In this document: one piece after another, positions 16,899-24,962 of the stretch
Numbering within the stretch: the stretch's first letter is position 1
Layout of the letters: every line of letters begins with the position of its first letter
DNA from: JANNSX01 sp041397825
Lineage (GTDB): Bacteria; Pseudomonadota; Alphaproteobacteria; Rhizobiales; Hyphomicrobiaceae
Length of the DNA stretch: 64,000 nucleotides
Reading direction: 5' to 3'
Assembly: GCA_041397825.1 (NCBI GenBank)
Contig: JAWKVX010000004.1
Location: 558,001-622,000 of the forward strand
The notes under the pieces: generated by a model
Database searches by the model: none
Told to the model about the DNA's origin: nothing
What the model saw: only the letters and a program-made list of their open reading frames with translations
Made by a program: the position numbers and the translations under genes

Positions 16899-17681
16899 AT
16901 GTCGCCAGCCCGCCGCAGTTTCCGCCGCATCGCCTTCGCGGCAAGTCCGACGCCCGAGGCCCAGGAGGCCCGGGCCCGGCTGGCTGAGCGGTATGGAGAT
17001 GTTCCTGCCGATGCCGCCGATGCCATCGTCGCCCTCGGCGGCGATGGCCTGATGCTGCAGACGCTGCACAAGAACATGCGCTCGAAAATTCCGATCTACG
17101 GCATGCACCGGGGTTCGGTCGGATTTCTGATGAACGAGTACCGCGAGGATGGCCTGATCGAGCGCCTCGAGGCGGCGGAGATCAATACCATACATCCGCT
17201 CAAGATGCTGGCCCGCGACATCGCCGGTGTCGAGCATCGGGCACTCGCCATCAACGAGGTGTCGCTGTTCCGACGGACCTACCAGGCGGCGAAGCTCCGG
17301 ATCTCCGTCGACGGCAAGGTCAGGATGGAGGAGCTCATCTGCGACGGCGTGCTGGTCGCGACCCCGGCCGGCTCGACCGCCTACAACCTCTCGGCCCATG
17401 GGCCGTTGTTGCCGATCAAGGCGCCGCTGCTGGCTCTGACCCCGATCAGCCCGTTCCGGCCGCGGCGCTGGCGCGGCGCACTGTTGTCGAATCGAGCCTC
17501 TATCCTGATCGAGGTTCTCGAGGCTTCGAAGCGCCCGGTCAGCGCCGTTGCCGATCATTTCGAGGTGCCGTCGGTCAGCACGGTGGAGGTTCGCGAGGAC
17601 TTCTGGATCCGCCTCTTCATGATGTTCGATCCCGGCCACGCGCTCGACGAGCGCATCCTGTCCGAGCAGTTCGGCGCCTGA
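16899..17681 (+). CDS. nadK: NAD kinase
   Basis: A 260-residue cytosolic NAD kinase making NADP from NAD and ATP or polyphosphate. The GGDG motif is at about residues 47-50 (ALGGDGLMLQTL). The second conserved block is VATPAGSTAYNLSAHGPLLP, and the NE motif is AINEVSLFRR. Length fits alphaproteobacterial NAD kinases. ATG 16899 (MSPARRSFRRIAFAAS) is chosen because the family fold begins there; the open frame further upstream is antisense to the SulP gene. Divergent from the SulP gene across a gap of about 200 bases in which I see no clear site. Confidence 0.92.
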   Translation: MSPARRSFRRIAFAASPTPEAQEARARLAERYGDVPADAADAIVALGGDGLMLQTLHKNMRSKIPIYGMHRGSVGFLMNEYREDGLIERLEAAEINTIHPLKMLARDIAGVEHRALAINEVSLFRRTYQAAKLRISVDGKVRMEELICDGVLVATPAGSTAYNLSAHGPLLPIKAPLLALTPISPFRPRRWRGALLSNRASILIEVLEASKRPVSAVADHFEVPSVSTVEVREDFWIRLFMMFDPGHALDERILSEQFGA

Positions 17682-17715
17682 CGATCACTTGCGCATGTCG
17701 GGCTTGCGCAGGCTC

Positions 17716-18774
17716 TCAGTTGCTCGAGACCTTGATGGTCTTGATGACCGCCACGCTCGTCCCGCCCTCGGTGTTTGCCAGGGCCATAGCTTCGCCGACC
17801 CGACCGCGCAGGCCGGCGATGGCGTTGGTGGTGACGATCTTGGGCTTGGCGACTTGGGCCTCGGCCGGCGCTGTCGCACCGGTCTTCGATCTGGTCCTCG
17901 GTTTGGCCGGCAGCGCCGCGAGCGTTGGCGTGACCACGATCTCGGCGTCCCAGGCATCGGCATCGAGAGCCGGCGCATCGGCCCGTCCGCTCGCCGAGGC
18001 GGTGTCCACCGGCGCATCGCCGGAGCGGCGGCTGACGGGAAAGGAGAAGTTCCCGAACAAGGGGAGAAGATCGGACTTTGCGTAGATGGTCGGCATTTCG
18101 GCCTCCCAGTTGCCGATCACGGTGCCCCCTGTCGAAGCCGTCTCGACCGGCATCGCCCGGCGCGCACGATCATGACGGCGGATCAGCAAGTCGTAGACGT
18201 CACCGACGCTGCGCGCCTTGCCATCGCGATAGAAGATCGAGCGGTTGGCGGCAGCGGCCCTCGGGAACAGATCCGGTGCGCTCAGGTGCTGCTGCGTGTC
18301 GCGCACCAGGATCAGCCGGACGGCATCTTGTGCGCCGAGGAAATGGGCGATGTAGAGTTCCCCCGAGGTCGGTTGCCGGCCGATCTCTGCGGCGAGGAAC
18401 CTCTCGTTTCGCCGTGCATAGGCCCCAGCCATCATGGCCGAGACGTGGGGATCTTTGCGGAGCGCCAGGATCGCCTGTCGGTCGCTTGGATTGGGAACAA
18501 AATAGCGGCCGCTGTCGGTCTTCTCAATCAACTTGGCGTAATCGCCGAGACCGTATCGCTCGCCTTCGTCCTTGATGGTCCGGATCCAGGTCTCCTCGAT
18601 GAACTGGAAGAGCCCCTCGGCGCTCGACGAAGCGGCCTTGGCATCGACCTGGAAGCTGCTCTCGCGCTGCGCCGTCTTCAGCAGATAGTCATAGTCTGCG
18701 CCCGTCGTGGAGCTCGCCAGAGAGAGAGCCAGTGCCACCTGCAAGGGAAGCTCGGCGAGTGACGCGTCCGTCAT
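17716..18774 (-). CDS. SLT/lysozyme-like transglycosylase-type protein
   Basis: A 352-residue protein with an N-terminal soluble lytic transglycosylase-like domain. The catalytic Glu lies in TAQRESSFQ, followed by SSAEGLFQFIEETW, the usual second motif (GLMQF type), and GELYIAHFLGAQDAVRL. The C-terminal 130 residues are low-complexity Ala/Pro/Thr-rich. No clear signal peptide follows the chosen start (MTDASLAELPLQVALALS); starting at 18840 adds 22 residues but still gives no convincing signal. ATG 18774 has GAGGG about 10 bases upstream. Similar proteins occur in Hyphomicrobiales beside flagellar or chromosome genes. Convergent with nadK. Confidence 0.75.
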   Translation of the reverse strand: MTDASLAELPLQVALALSLASSTTGADYDYLLKTAQRESSFQVDAKAASSSAEGLFQFIEETWIRTIKDEGERYGLGDYAKLIEKTDSGRYFVPNPSDRQAILALRKDPHVSAMMAGAYARRNERFLAAEIGRQPTSGELYIAHFLGAQDAVRLILVRDTQQHLSAPDLFPRAAAANRSIFYRDGKARSVGDVYDLLIRRHDRARRAMPVETASTGGTVIGNWEAEMPTIYAKSDLLPLFGNFSFPVSRRSGDAPVDTASASGRADAPALDADAWDAEIVVTPTLAALPAKPRTRSKTGATAPAEAQVAKPKIVTTNAIAGLRGRVGEAMALANTEGGTSVAVIKTIKVSSN

Positions 18775-18808
18775 GACTATAACACCCTCAACAAAACCTG
18801 CAGCGCCG

Positions 18809-18826
18809 GGGCCGGTTTTCCGACCC
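18809..18826. terminator. GC hairpin with tetraloop between MarR and SLT genes
   Basis: GGGCCGG (18809-18815) pairs with CCGACCC (18820-18826), seven pairs including one G-U, around a TTTT/AAAA tetraloop. It lies between two leftward genes, after the MarR stop and 35 bases before the SLT start. It may terminate the upstream transcript or protect a 5' leader. No U-run follows on the minus strand. Confidence 0.3.
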
Positions 18827-18897
18827 GCGAGGAAAAGCATAAGGTTGGGGTGTTGATGAGACGTTAAGCGCTGAGTTGATCTGGGACAGCGAGGGAC

Positions 18898-19539
18898 TCA
18901 ACGGCGATCGCCGCCGCCGGGTTGCTGCTCGGCACAGATGAGCTCCCCATCCGCCTGGCTCAAGGGGATGGCAAGGAGCCGGCACTGGAAGGGTTCGGCT
19001 GCCCCAGGGTCGGCCGCGTCGCTGAAATGGCGGCAGTCGCGGCACCGTCCGAACGGCCGGGCGGCCCCCTCCGTCACCATGACCCGCAATACGAGATCGA
19101 GTGCATGCTCGATACCGCGCCGCTGCTCGCTGGTCAGCGACTGGAGCGCCCGAGCCAGCGGCTCGATCGGCGCCTCGCTCAATAGCTCCCGGCCGGCAGT
19201 CGTCAGGTCGAGCCGGACTGAGCGCCTGTCGGTCGGATTTTCGGTCTTCTCGATCAAGCCGCGTCGCTCGAGCGCAATGACGGTTTGCGAGACCGTCCCC
19301 TTGGTGGCACCCAGGTAGAGAGCCAGCGCTCCCGGCGTGCGAGACGGCAGGTTGGCACGGGCAAGATAGCTCAGCGCTTCCCATTGCGCCGGCGACATCT
19401 CGCCCTGGTGACGCGGCAGCCGGACAATGCGCGCCAACCGGTCGATCCGGTCGAGCGTGCGCTGGGCGCGCGATCCATGCGAGGGACCCTTGGGTAGGGC
19501 GGGCGTCCTTCGCGGCGGCTCGGCCGGTACGCCGCCCAT
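18898..19539 (-). CDS. MarR-family regulator with C-terminal Cys4 cluster
   Basis: A 213-residue regulator. Residues about 30-155 are a MarR winged helix (LALYLGATKGTVSQTVIALERRGLI, then NPTDRRSVRLDLT, the wing). A C-terminal extension contains Cys166-x2-Cys169, Cys186 and Cys202, with His171 also nearby, spaced like a zinc or iron-sulfur site that could sense metal or redox state. The ATG at 19539 overlaps the upstream amidotransferase stop by one base, so it belongs to the amidotransferase transcript and probably regulates the adjacent polyamine genes. Confidence 0.85.
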   Translation of the reverse strand: MGGVPAEPPRRTPALPKGPSHGSRAQRTLDRIDRLARIVRLPRHQGEMSPAQWEALSYLARANLPSRTPGALALYLGATKGTVSQTVIALERRGLIEKTENPTDRRSVRLDLTTAGRELLSEAPIEPLARALQSLTSEQRRGIEHALDLVLRVMVTEGAARPFGRCRDCRHFSDAADPGAAEPFQCRLLAIPLSQADGELICAEQQPGGGDRR

Positions 19540-20270
19540 TACGCCGCTGCGCGTCGCGGGTCATGCGCGAGAAAGAAGCGCCCGATCCAGCGGGCCGCCT
19601 TGGCGGAATCACTCGTCCGGGCGACCAAACTGTCCGTAGCCGCGGCGATGACCTCGTCCGGTGCCAGGCCCTTGAAACGCACCTCCATGAGATCGCGCTG
19701 ATAGGCCTCGCTGAACTCGGGATGCCCCTGGAAGCTCAGGCCGACATCGTCGTAGGCCAGCGCTGCATAAGTGCAGAAGCGCGAAGACGCGATCACCTCG
19801 GCGCCGGGCGGCTTGTCGACAACCTGGTCCTGATGCACGGCCGGGATGGTGAAGCGCTCGCCCGCGCCATCCATCCAGGCTTCCGGCTTGGCGACCTCAT
19901 ACTCGTGCAAACCGAGCCCCCAGCCCTTGTCGGATTTGACGACCTTGCCGCCGAGCGCCTCGGCCATGATCTGGTGGCCGAAGCAGATGCCGACGACGGG
20001 CACCCTGGCGTTGACCGCTGCGCGGATCAGCTGCTCGAGCTTCAGCATCCAGGGGAGCTTTTCGTAGACGCCGTGGCGCGAGCCGGTGATCAGCCAACCG
20101 TCGCAGGCCCTCGGATCGTCCGGCACCTCGCCGTCGAGAGCCGCGAATGTCTGAAACGACAGCTCCGGACTTGCCGCCTTCAGGAGCGCGACGAACATGT
20201 CCGGATAGGAGCCGTGCTTGTCCTTGAGAGTCTCCGGCGGCCTGCCGGTCTCTAGAATGCCAATGCGCAT
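19539..20270 (-). CDS. Class I glutamine amidotransferase (GMP synthase-like)
   Basis: A 243-residue triad amidotransferase: nucleophile Cys96 in PVVGICFGHQ, with His183 and Glu185 in FQGHPEFS. The fold and length match the stand-alone GMP-synthase-like amidotransferases, which hydrolyse gamma-glutamyl amides. Between agmatinase and the MarR gene, near a PuuB-like oxidase, it is a candidate for the PuuD-type step that releases gamma-aminobutyrate or a related acid from its gamma-glutamyl conjugate. That role is inferred from context; PuuD itself belongs to the related peptidase C26 family. About 60 bases after the agmatinase stop. Confidence 0.85.
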   Translation of the reverse strand: MRIGILETGRPPETLKDKHGSYPDMFVALLKAASPELSFQTFAALDGEVPDDPRACDGWLITGSRHGVYEKLPWMLKLEQLIRAAVNARVPVVGICFGHQIMAEALGGKVVKSDKGWGLGLHEYEVAKPEAWMDGAGERFTIPAVHQDQVVDKPPGAEVIASSRFCTYAALAYDDVGLSFQGHPEFSEAYQRDLMEVRFKGLAPDEVIAAATDSLVARTSDSAKAARWIGRFFLAHDPRRAAA

Positions 20271-20329
20271 GGGAGCCTGTCTTCCGCTGGCTCGGCGAGG
20301 TCTCGCCGGTGGATCGGTCGATGATGGAC

Positions 20330-21313
20330 TCAGAGCTTGCCGAGGTTGTTTCGTTTCCCACCTTTTTTCTCAGCCATCAAGCAGATGATGTCGTGCAGGA
20401 TCGTGGCGCCGGCAAGGGCGGTCACCTCGCTGTGGTCGTAGGGCGGGGAGACCTCGACCAGGTCCATGCCGACCATGTCGAGACTGCCCAGTCCGCGCAG
20501 GATCTCGAGCGCCTGCCAGCTCGCCGGGCCGCCCGCCACCGGTGTCCCCGTCCCCGGCGCATAGGCGGGATCGAGAAAATCGATGTCGAAGGAGAGATAG
20601 ACCGGCCCCTTGCCGACCCGCTTCTTGATCGCGGCGATCGTCGCCTCGACGCCATTGCGCAGCAGCCAGGGCGCCGTCAGGATCTCGAAGCCGTGCGCCT
20701 CGTCGTTGGCGGTTCTGAGGCCCACCTGTATCGAACGGTCCAGGTCGAGCAGCCCCTCCTTGGCGGCCCGGAGGAACATCGAGCCGTGGTTGAGGCTGGT
20801 CGTCCCCTCGGTCCAGTCGATCCAAGTGTCGCAATGGGAATCAAACTGGAGTAGCGCCACGGGCCCGTGCTTCCTGGCGTGCGCCTTCAACAGCGGGTAG
20901 GTGACGAAATGATCGCCGCCCATCGTCACCATCATGGTGCCGGCCGCGAGGATCCTGTCGGCATGGGCCTCGATCGAGGCGACCACCGTATCCGGGAAAT
21001 GGTGGTTGATGACGCAGTCTCCGTAGTCGACCACATTCACCGTCTCGAAGGGATCAAACCCCCAGGGGAAGGACTTCAGCTCGGCAAGTCCGGCACTCAC
21101 GGCCCGGAGCGCCCGAGGCCCGAAGCGCGTACCGGGCCGGTCGGTGGTCGCGTTGTCGAAGGGGATGCCTGAGACGGCGATATCGACGCCCTTCAGGTTC
21201 TGCGTATGCGGGCGCCTGAGAAAGGTGCAGATGCCGCCGAAGGTCGGCTGCCAAGGCTCGCCCTTGACGTCCTCCCAGCTCAAATTTGATTGGCCTTTGT
21301 CGGAGCGTGCCAT
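20330..21313 (-). CDS. speB: Agmatinase/ureohydrolase family enzyme
   Basis: A 327-residue binuclear manganese ureohydrolase. Metal-binding motifs are present in order: MGGDHFVTYP, LLQFDSHCDTW and SFDIDFLDPAYAPGTGTP. Family members hydrolyse agmatine to putrescine and urea; guanidinobutyrase and guanidinopropionase are close relatives, so the exact guanidino substrate is uncertain. It heads a leftward group with the amidotransferase and MarR regulator, and is divergent from the PuuB-like oxidase across a region holding two GATC-centred palindromes. The C-terminus is short and basic (KKGGKRNNLGKL). Confidence 0.88.
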   Translation of the reverse strand: MARSDKGQSNLSWEDVKGEPWQPTFGGICTFLRRPHTQNLKGVDIAVSGIPFDNATTDRPGTRFGPRALRAVSAGLAELKSFPWGFDPFETVNVVDYGDCVINHHFPDTVVASIEAHADRILAAGTMMVTMGGDHFVTYPLLKAHARKHGPVALLQFDSHCDTWIDWTEGTTSLNHGSMFLRAAKEGLLDLDRSIQVGLRTANDEAHGFEILTAPWLLRNGVEATIAAIKKRVGKGPVYLSFDIDFLDPAYAPGTGTPVAGGPASWQALEILRGLGSLDMVGMDLVEVSPPYDHSEVTALAGATILHDIICLMAEKKGGKRNNLGKL

Positions 21314-21327
21314 CCTCTGCCATCCCC

Positions 21328-21339
21328 TTGTGATCAGAA
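21328..21339. promoter_or_regulatory. Near-palindrome TTGTGATCAGAA, candidate operator 1
   Basis: TTGTGATCAgAA lies 15 bases upstream of the agmatinase start. It matches a perfect palindrome at 21461-21472 in 10 of 12 positions when that one is read on the opposite strand. Two copies bracketing a divergent promoter region suggest one regulator for both transcripts. Confidence 0.45.
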
Positions 21340-21460
21340 TTGAGGGGTCACATCCACGACCCCGCCCGCGGTCCCAACTGCTTTAGCGGTCAACATAATT
21401 GGGCTTGACGCTGAGGTCCAGCTGGCGCGTGCCGCCTTGATCCCCGCGTGAGCCGCTGCT

Positions 21461-21472
21461 ATGTGATCACAA
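21461..21472. promoter_or_regulatory. Palindrome ATGTGATCACAA, candidate operator 2
   Basis: The core TGTGATCACA (21462-21471) is a perfect 10-bp palindrome, 25 bases upstream of the PuuB-like start. With the copy at 21328-21339 it frames the divergent agmatinase/PuuB promoters. The symmetry suits a dimeric MarR- or GntR-type repressor; the MarR gene at 18898-19539 is the nearest candidate. It lacks the 6-bp spacer of a CRP site. Confidence 0.5.
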
Positions 21473-21495
21473 AATCGATGCTACGGGAGACCGGG

Positions 21496-22776
21496 ATGCC
21501 CGCACCTCGGGAGCACGCGCGCTCCTATTACGCCGCAACCCTGAACGACCGGACGGCCTACCCGCCTCTGATTGGCGATGCCGAGGCCGATGTCTGCGTC
21601 ATCGGAGGCGGTTTCTCGGGGCTCTCGACGGCGATCTTCATGGCCGACCGGGGCGCTAGAGTCGTCCTCCTCGAGGCCAACAGAATCGGCTGGGGTGCCT
21701 CGGGGCGAAATGGCGGCCAGGTCAACGGCGGCATCCCCGGAGAGGGACGATTCCTGAAGCAGTTCGGTGCCGAAGGTCGCCGGCTCGTCTCCGAGCTCTG
21801 GTACCGCGGTCACGACATCATCGAGGAGCGCATCAAACGGTTCGCGATCGACTGCGATTTCCGGCGGGGCTATGTCGAGGCCGCCGTCAAGGATAAGCAC
21901 ATCGGCGGTCTCGAGCACTTCCTCGCGGAGATGACGGCTGCGGGCCAGGGCCTGGATCTGGAACTTGTCGGCCGTGATCGCATCCGCACGCTCCTGGGCA
22001 CGGACGCCTATGTCGGTGGGCTGATCGACCGGCGCAACGCGCATCTGCACCCCCTCAACCTCGCCCTCGGCGAAGCCCGCGGCGCCACTTCGATCGGCGT
22101 GCAGATCCACGAGGGCAGCGAGGTCACCGGCATCACCCATGGCGACCGCCCGGTGGTCAGCACCGCCAGCGGCCGCGTCCGCTGCCAATGGGTGGTGCTC
22201 GCCGGCAATGCCTACCACGGCCTCGAGCCGAAGTCGCTCGGCGGCATGCTGTTTCCCGCCGGCACCTACGTGATCGCCACCGAGCCGCTGTCGGAGGCGG
22301 AGATCGCACGTCTCAATCCGGAGCGCCTCGCCGTCTCCGACACGCGCATGGTGATGGATTATTACCGCCTGTCCGCTGATGGGCGCATGCTGTTCGGCGG
22401 CCTGTGCCAGTATGCCAATCGCGATCCAAAAAGCATCTCCGGCGCGCTCCGACCGAAGATGCTCAGACTGTTTCCCGATCTCGCCGGCAAGCGCATCGAC
22501 TACGAATGGGGCGGGCTCATCGGCATCGTCATCAGTCGCGTGCCGCTCGTCGGGCGCGCTGCCAAGAACGTGCTCTACCTACAGGGCTATTCCGGGCACG
22601 GCGTCAACACGTCCCACATCATGAGCGAGATCGTCGCCGATGCGATCTCAGGCAGGCCCGAGCGGCTCGCCATCTATGAGAAGGTCTCGCAAATCCGCGT
22701 GCCGACCAGCCAGTGGCTCGGCAGCCAGATGCTGGCGCTGGGCATGGCCTACTACAAGCTCAAGGACAAGCTCTGA
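21496..22776 (+). CDS. puuB: Gamma-glutamylputrescine oxidase-like FAD enzyme
   Basis: A 426-residue DAO-type flavoprotein resembling PuuB along its whole length. The start is SYYAATLND; the dinucleotide fold follows as DVCVIGGGFSGLSTAIFMA. Then come RIGWGASGRNGGQVNGG, HLHPLNLALGEA, VLAGNAYHG, TEPLSEAEI and the C-terminal LQGYSGHGVNTSHI. It would oxidise the amine of a gamma-glutamylated polyamine to an aldehyde with hydrogen peroxide. ATG 21496 is preferred (GGGAGA eight bases upstream); an in-frame GTG at 21448 is an alternative. No PuuA-type ligase gene is visible here, so a free or differently modified amine is possible. Followed by an M20 deacylase. Confidence 0.85.
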   Translation: MPAPREHARSYYAATLNDRTAYPPLIGDAEADVCVIGGGFSGLSTAIFMADRGARVVLLEANRIGWGASGRNGGQVNGGIPGEGRFLKQFGAEGRRLVSELWYRGHDIIEERIKRFAIDCDFRRGYVEAAVKDKHIGGLEHFLAEMTAAGQGLDLELVGRDRIRTLLGTDAYVGGLIDRRNAHLHPLNLALGEARGATSIGVQIHEGSEVTGITHGDRPVVSTASGRVRCQWVVLAGNAYHGLEPKSLGGMLFPAGTYVIATEPLSEAEIARLNPERLAVSDTRMVMDYYRLSADGRMLFGGLCQYANRDPKSISGALRPKMLRLFPDLAGKRIDYEWGGLIGIVISRVPLVGRAAKNVLYLQGYSGHGVNTSHIMSEIVADAISGRPERLAIYEKVSQIRVPTSQWLGSQMLALGMAYYKLKDKL

Positions 22777-22870
22777 CAGCACTGCCGCTCGTCCAGCCGG
22801 TAGCGCTTTGGCACGCCATCGGCTAGCTGTTGGAGGTCGATCCAGCAGCCTTGATATCCAGGAGCGTGCC

Positions 22871-24160
22871 TTGTCTCTCGATCCGAAGCTCGCCGCCCGC
22901 ATTCGTTCCGCTGTCCACGACGGTTTCGAGGCGCAGATCGCGTTCACCCAGGATCTCGTCCGCTGCCCGTCGACCCGTGGCAACGAGCACACCGCCCAGG
23001 ATCTGATGTTCCGCGCCATGCAAACCCGGGGCCTCACCATGGATCGCTTCGACATGAGCGAGGCGGAGATCTCGCGTCATCCGGGCGGATCGCGTTACTC
23101 ATCCACTCACTCCAAGGCACCGATCGTTGTCGGCATTCACCGGCCGCGCGAGGAGATGGGTCGATCGCTCATTCTGCAGGGGCACGTCGATGTCGTGCCG
23201 GCGGGGCCGGAGGAGATGTGGGCGACGCCACCGTTCGAGCCCGTGATCAGGGACGGCTGGATGCATGGGCGCGGCGCCGGCGACATGAAGGCCGGCTGCG
23301 TCTCCAATCTCTTCGCGCTGGATGCGCTTAGGCGGCTCGACCTGCAGCCGGCGGCGACCGTCTACGTACAATCCGTCGTCGAGGAGGAAAGCACCGGCAA
23401 CGGCGCGCTGATGACGCATCTGCGCGGCTACAAGGCCGACGCCGCCCTCATCCCGGAGCCCGGCAACGAGCAACTGACGCGGGGCAATGTCGGCGTGCTG
23501 TGGTTTCAGATCGTCGTCAAGGGCGAGCCAGTGCACGTGGCGAATATGGGCACGGGCGCCAATGCCATCGATGCTGCCTGGCGGGTCGTCGGCGCGCTCC
23601 GCGAGATGGAGACGCGCTGGAACGATGCGTCCCGGCGCCATCCGCTCTTTGCCGACAACGCGCATCCGCTCAATCTCAACATCGGCCGGATCGAGGGCGG
23701 CGACTGGGCCTCCTCCGTGCCCGCCTGGTGCAAGATCGATTGCCGCATCGCCTTCTACCCCGATCGCCAGGCGTCGGATGCGGCGGCCGAGGTCGAGCAG
23801 GTCGTGCGCGAGGCCTGCCGCGGCGACCGCTATCTCTCGAACCGACCGGCCGAGGTGATCTTCAACGGCTTCCATGCCGAGGGCTACGTGCTCGAGCCCG
23901 GGAGCGAGGCGGAGGCTGTGCTCGGCCGTGCGCATCAATCGGTGTTTGGGGCGAAGCTCGAGGCGCGCGCGGCCACCGCCTATCTGGACGGTCGCGTCTA
24001 CGCGCTGTTCGACAAGATCCCGGCGCTGACCTACGGCTGCATCGCGGAAGGCTATCACGGCTACAACGAGCGCGTGAATCTCGCCTCGCTGGAAAAGACG
24101 ACGGCGGCCATGGCGCTGTTCATCGCCGAATGGTGCGGGGTGGAGGCGGTGACGCCGTGA
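22871..24160 (+). CDS. M20 family deacylase/peptidase (ArgE/DapE-like), TTG start
   Basis: A 429-residue zinc-dependent amidohydrolase. Metal-site motifs are LILQGHVDVVPAGP, GRGAGDMKAG and VVEEESTGNG, with ALIPEPGNE and the late EGYHGYN completing the site. The start is a TTG at 22871 (LSLDPKLAARIR): AGGAG lies seven bases upstream and there is no suitable ATG in frame before residue 43. It starts 94 bases after the PuuB-like gene on the same strand. It probably removes an N-acyl group from a polyamine or amino acid derivative made in the same pathway; the substrate is not determinable. Confidence 0.85.
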   Translation: MSLDPKLAARIRSAVHDGFEAQIAFTQDLVRCPSTRGNEHTAQDLMFRAMQTRGLTMDRFDMSEAEISRHPGGSRYSSTHSKAPIVVGIHRPREEMGRSLILQGHVDVVPAGPEEMWATPPFEPVIRDGWMHGRGAGDMKAGCVSNLFALDALRRLDLQPAATVYVQSVVEEESTGNGALMTHLRGYKADAALIPEPGNEQLTRGNVGVLWFQIVVKGEPVHVANMGTGANAIDAAWRVVGALREMETRWNDASRRHPLFADNAHPLNLNIGRIEGGDWASSVPAWCKIDCRIAFYPDRQASDAAAEVEQVVREACRGDRYLSNRPAEVIFNGFHAEGYVLEPGSEAEAVLGRAHQSVFGAKLEARAATAYLDGRVYALFDKIPALTYGCIAEGYHGYNERVNLASLEKTTAAMALFIAEWCGVEAVTP

Positions 24161-24169
24161 CAGTGCCGG

Positions 24170-24952
24170 TCAAGCGGGCTTCAGCGCCCGCCAATGCCCG
24201 GGACCGAACTCGCCGCTCTCGAGCACGGCCGCCAGCAACCGCCAGACCTCGAGCTCGTGCTCGAGGAAGTCGTGGCCGACCTTGAGGGTGAGCTCGGCGC
24301 GCAACGGACCGTCGAGGGCGGCGACCTCCTCCTTGGTGCGGTCGCGATACCAGGCCGTGCGGTTGCGGTAGTGCACCTCGACGAAGCCGGCCGTGCGCAA
24401 AGCGGTGAAATAGCGGTCGGGTGACGCGGCGCCGAAACCGAGGCCCTCCGCCTCAATGTAGCGTCTCAACAGTTCCGACATTGGTCCGTCATCAGCGCGC
24501 ATCCAATCACTCATGGCGAGCACGCCGCCCGGTTTCAGCACGCGATGGACCTCCGCCGCCCAACCGGCCTTGTCCTCGATATGAATGACGGCGTCCTTGG
24601 AGAAGACGACGTCGAAGGCCGCATCGGTGAACGGCAACGGCCCGGGTTGTAACGTCTGAAAACGTGCGCGATCGCCCAGGCCCCGATCGGTGGCCGCCCT
24701 CGTCGCCTTCTCGATCACGCCCGCCTCGACATCGACGCCGACGATTTGGGCCCCGCATCGCTCGGCGATGAAGAGTGTCGCCCCGCCTGTGCCGCAACCG
24801 ATGTCGATGATGCGCTTGCCCGTCAGATCGAGGCCGGCGAGCACCATCGCCGTCTCGTCGTCGCCCCCGGGCGAAAGGTAGCCCTTGCCCCAGAGCGCCT
24901 CGAGCAACGTTACCAGCTGATCGTCATAGGCCTGCGTCTGCTCAAAGCTCAT
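24170..24952 (-). CDS. SAM-dependent class I methyltransferase
   Basis: A 260-residue methyltransferase with the SAM-binding motif IIDIGCGTGGATLFIA (about residues 48-63), the acidic end of strand 2 (IVGVDVEAGVI) and the post-motif region FDVVFSKDAVIHIEDKAG. The layout resembles phosphoethanolamine or sarcosine/dimethylglycine-type N-methyltransferases, but substrate residues are not diagnostic. It is the last gene of the five-gene operon running down from 30786, starting 10 bases after the GcvT-like stop, so it probably acts on the same amine. Convergent with the M20 gene. Confidence 0.82.
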   Translation of the reverse strand: MSFEQTQAYDDQLVTLLEALWGKGYLSPGGDDETAMVLAGLDLTGKRIIDIGCGTGGATLFIAERCGAQIVGVDVEAGVIEKATRAATDRGLGDRARFQTLQPGPLPFTDAAFDVVFSKDAVIHIEDKAGWAAEVHRVLKPGGVLAMSDWMRADDGPMSELLRRYIEAEGLGFGAASPDRYFTALRTAGFVEVHYRNRTAWYRDRTKEEVAALDGPLRAELTLKVGHDFLEHELEVWRLLAAVLESGEFGPGHWRALKPA

Positions 24953-24962
24953 GGGCGTCTCC

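Noticed and set aside
21461..21472. CRP site reading of ATGTGATCACAA
   Set aside because: CRP needs TGTGA and TCACA separated by 6 bases; here the half-sites overlap at GATC without a spacer.
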